From Sclerodactyla briareus (Eukaryota > Echinodermata > Holothuroidea > Dendrochirotida > Sclerodactylidae), in assembly GCA_026419785.1 (NCBI GenBank), contig JAODTK010005864.1, positions 132,001-196,000 of the forward strand: a stretch of 64,000 bases of DNA. The letters run 5' to 3'. Positions within the stretch are counted from its first letter, which is position 1; each line of letters opens with the position of its first letter. The notes under the pieces were generated by a model. It worked only from the letters and a program-made list of their open reading frames with translations, was not told where the DNA came from and did no database searches. Both the position numbers and the translations under genes were made by a program. Shown here one piece after another: positions 61,624-64,000 of the stretch.

Positions 61624-62276
61624 GTGCCTAAAGAACCTACCATCAAGCTGGAAACCGAGCCCACAGCAGTGATTCCAGGAGCAAGTTCAACGAAGGGAAC
61701 CAATCCCCCAGAGAATTTGTCCGGACTACCTGGTCTTCTCTATACAATGCCTTCCCTGCATGAGATGAGCCTCCAACGGATGTCAGGAAGGTTCCCATCC
61801 TACAGCTGGCAGACACCCTCCAGAAGTTCTTCTTTTACGTCCGTGTGAAGCCCGGAGCGGTGCTGGAGCAGCTCTTTGATCAGGTCTGCCTCGTGGTAGA
61901 GACGTACCGGAGATTCCGGGTCCGGAAGGACCCTAGGTTCAAGAAGGTCATGCTGGTCTATCCGGGCGCGAATCGAGCCTCTCGAGGGCGGCGATGGGGC
62001 CACCTGCTCCTCGCCGCAGATCACGGAACGTCTCTCGGTTCTGTCTAGTAGCTCTTGTTCTGTGCTCACTCCGGCCCAACCACCCGCGGTCTTCAACCTG
62101 GCCCTGCTCTACATGATCATCTTAATGCAAGGGGACACCCCCGACCGAATGAGGCACTCCTCACCTCCATGAGGAAGTCCTCCCGTTCGTCTGGCCGACG
62201 GATGTCTCAAAGACCTCAGTACATCACATTCCGAGGGAGCCTGGGGTGCTCCCATGAGGATCTATGAAGTACTCAG
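61624..62276 (+). CDS. Unrecognised gene, exon b (helical conserved-looking segment), frame-shifted
   Basis: The acceptor is TGTGTATTCCAG at 61623 and the donor GTGAGT at 62277. It begins VPKEPTIKLETEPTAVIPG; IKLE fits the SUMO consensus psi-K-x-E. It then changes frame to VPILQLADTLQKFFFYVRVK and LEQLFDQVCLVVETYRRFRV. After another shift it reads PPAVFNLALLYMIILMQGDT, and finally HEEVLPFVWPTDVSKTSVHH. Length, splice sites and hydrophobic-helix pattern indicate a real exon of a large alpha-helical protein. Plus-strand ORFs at 61845 and 62055 are pieces of it. The gene continues beyond 62.3 kb, but no later exon was found in the window. Confidence 0.6.
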
Positions 62277-64000
62277 GTGAGTGAGAATTCAGGTGTTACC
62301 AGGTGGTTAGCAATTCGGGGTTGATATTATCATCCTGAAAACAAGTTTTTTTTTTTTTTACTCAAACCAGTTATGCTGGTTGAGCTTATTTTGATCCATT
62401 CATTCTATCTATCTGTCTGTATGTCTGTCTGTCTGTCTGTCCCATCCTTCAGGGTTCTCATGAATTTTGGAACTTGAGGCCCAGTTTGGGCCCGAAGCCC
62501 TTCACGTGGCAATCAAGCAAAATGTTTCTCCTCCTACAGTGCTGATGCTCGATCACAAATGATGGATTAGTCATACCTGGGCTTTTCAAGAATTTTTGGT
62601 TCAAGGACCCACTTGGGCCCTAAAGCCTATCTACTCTATCCAGTGTGTCAACACTTGCCTTGTGGCCCTCAAACAGTCATTCTGTGACGGAGGTCGACCA
62701 AACTTGGACACATTGTTAATGACCCTTGAGGAATGTGACTTGGTGAAGGTGAGGGCCAGGGTCAAAGGTAAAGGGGCAATATAGGCATAAATTTCAGAAT
62801 GTATCTCCTACAAGTACATAGTTTTCGTGAAACTGTGTAATATGTTCCTTTGGAGGCTCTTCGTAGCTTGTTTGCAGATTTGATGCAACTCATTAATTTG
62901 TTTGTCGTAGGATTGAAACAGTAACTTCTGATGAAAAGAAGCAAAACAGTCTATTTTCGATGATGATGACCAACTTGGACCCAATGTACATTGACTTTTG
63001 TGACTTGTGCAGGTCAAGGTCAGAGGTCATAAAGGGCCGCAATAGGCCATGTGTGAAATTCCTCATTCTCCATCAATTGGGCATCTTTGATGGAGGTGAC
63101 TGAGTGAGTTAACCATGTTCATTGACTGCGAGATATTTTTGGCCATGTGGAGGAGACAGTATCAAAGGTTGTTACAGGGGCAAATAAAAAAAAGGCATTG
63201 ATGGATGACCTTCTTGGCCTCAGTCTTGAACTTTAAACAATAATTGTTGTACAATCGTCTTGACAGTCGTGCGGTTGAGCTACAGCACGATTCCTTGACC
63301 TAAAGTCCAGGAACCTGTGTAAGCCAAGTGTGTGTAGTAGTGTGTGTTTGCATGCGTCTGTGATTGCCTGGCTTGTGGGACACTAGCTTGAACCATCTAA
63401 ATGGATAAAGCTCATACTTGGTGTGTATGTTCTCTATGATGAGTATGGTGATTCCTATTGTTTTGTCAGATTGGAGGTAATCCAAGGTCGCCAGAGGTCA
63501 AAGTTCCGTACACTGAACATGTACTCCAGAACAACTTGGTCTGATCAAGCTGAACCTAGTGTGTTGCTTCCTTTTCGGGAGTACAAGAACCCTACTGTTC
63601 TGGTGTTGACTGGGGGTCATTTTGGGGAAAAATGACTCAAAATCGTTGAAACTTGATATTTTTGCCTGTAACATGATTACTTGACCCCATCTGGATGGTT
63701 CAAGCTCATAATTGGGGGAATATTCTCCCCCTAATGAGTACATAATCTCTATTGTTTTGGGGAGAGGTCAAAGGTATCCGAGGTCACCATCTGATCCGTG
63801 TGACTGTCCAGAACAGTTTGTGGGTCCGATCAAGCCTGTCATTTGGTGCGTCGCTCCGATAAGGGGACTAGTAATCAGGTCAAGAACCCCTTTTGTTTTT
63901 GGTGTGGATTGGGAATATTGTTGGGAAAATTGGGGAATTATTAGCTTTTGGCATTGTTGTCTTGTAAAAACAATGACTGACCAGGAATGGCTGAATGAAG
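62277..64000 (+). repeat. Dispersed-repeat-rich right end
   Basis: A (TCTG)n stretch lies at about 62410-62442. 'tttttgg..caaggaccca.ttgggcc..aagcc' modules occur near 62458 and 62583. A unit of about 291 bp starts at 63391 and 63682 ('ttgaaccatctaaatgga.aagctcata.ttgg', then 'tattgttttg', 'gaggtcaaag', 'ccagaacaactt.gt.tgatcaagc'). Many AGGTCA words occur, including AGGTCAAGGTCAGAGGTCA at 63011-63029. No exon recognised. Confidence 0.55.

Overview
This looks like nuclear DNA of a marine invertebrate. Genes are broken into exons by GT-AG introns. tRNA-derived SINEs, a non-LTR retrotransposon tail, Harbinger-like and hAT-like elements, foldback MITEs and TAGGCCTA-rich stretches are all present. 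A Wnt8-type gene, dispersed repeats full of TGACCTTTGACC-type text that end in (GACA)n, and the SINE types together suggest an echinoderm or another non-vertebrate deuterostome. That placement is an inference from style, not from a marker gene.

Layout. 0-12.3 kb has no recognisable gene; it holds a small foldback MITE, a satellite-like array with units of about 230-270 bp, a chain of GGTCAA palindromes, three SINE-like units and one TIR element. 12.3-17.7 kb (+) carries four exons of a Wnt8-type gene, with transposable elements in its introns. 17.7-27 kb is mostly empty apart from a short satellite relative and a 1.2-kb hAT-like element with an 8-bp duplication. On the minus strand, 38.2 kb down to 32.0 kb and possibly on to 27.2 kb, there are coding-like exons for a very charged, Arg/Ser-rich protein. 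29.5-31.7 kb and 43.6-44.9 kb are two copies of one long dispersed repeat family. 41.8-47.1 kb is bounded by Harbinger-like inverted ends, and an uninterrupted copy of the invaded repeat lies inverted at 58.9-59.4 kb. 47.5-48.7 kb is a large inverted repeat. 49.6-50.6 kb is the 3' end of a CR1/L2-like retrotransposon with a (TAA)n tail. 54.2-55.1 kb is a second hAT-like element, and 56.5-58.5 kb holds two adjacent Harbinger-like elements. 61.0-62.3 kb (+) carries two exons of an unrecognised gene. The right end is dispersed repeats.

A pattern runs through every coding segment. Splice sites are good and the protein similarity is strong, but the reading frame jumps repeatedly. The same is seen in the Wnt8 exons, the minus-strand charged gene and the 61-kb gene. 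The simplest reading is a high rate of single-base indel errors in this assembly, rather than several independent pseudogenes, so protein translations here should be treated as fragments.
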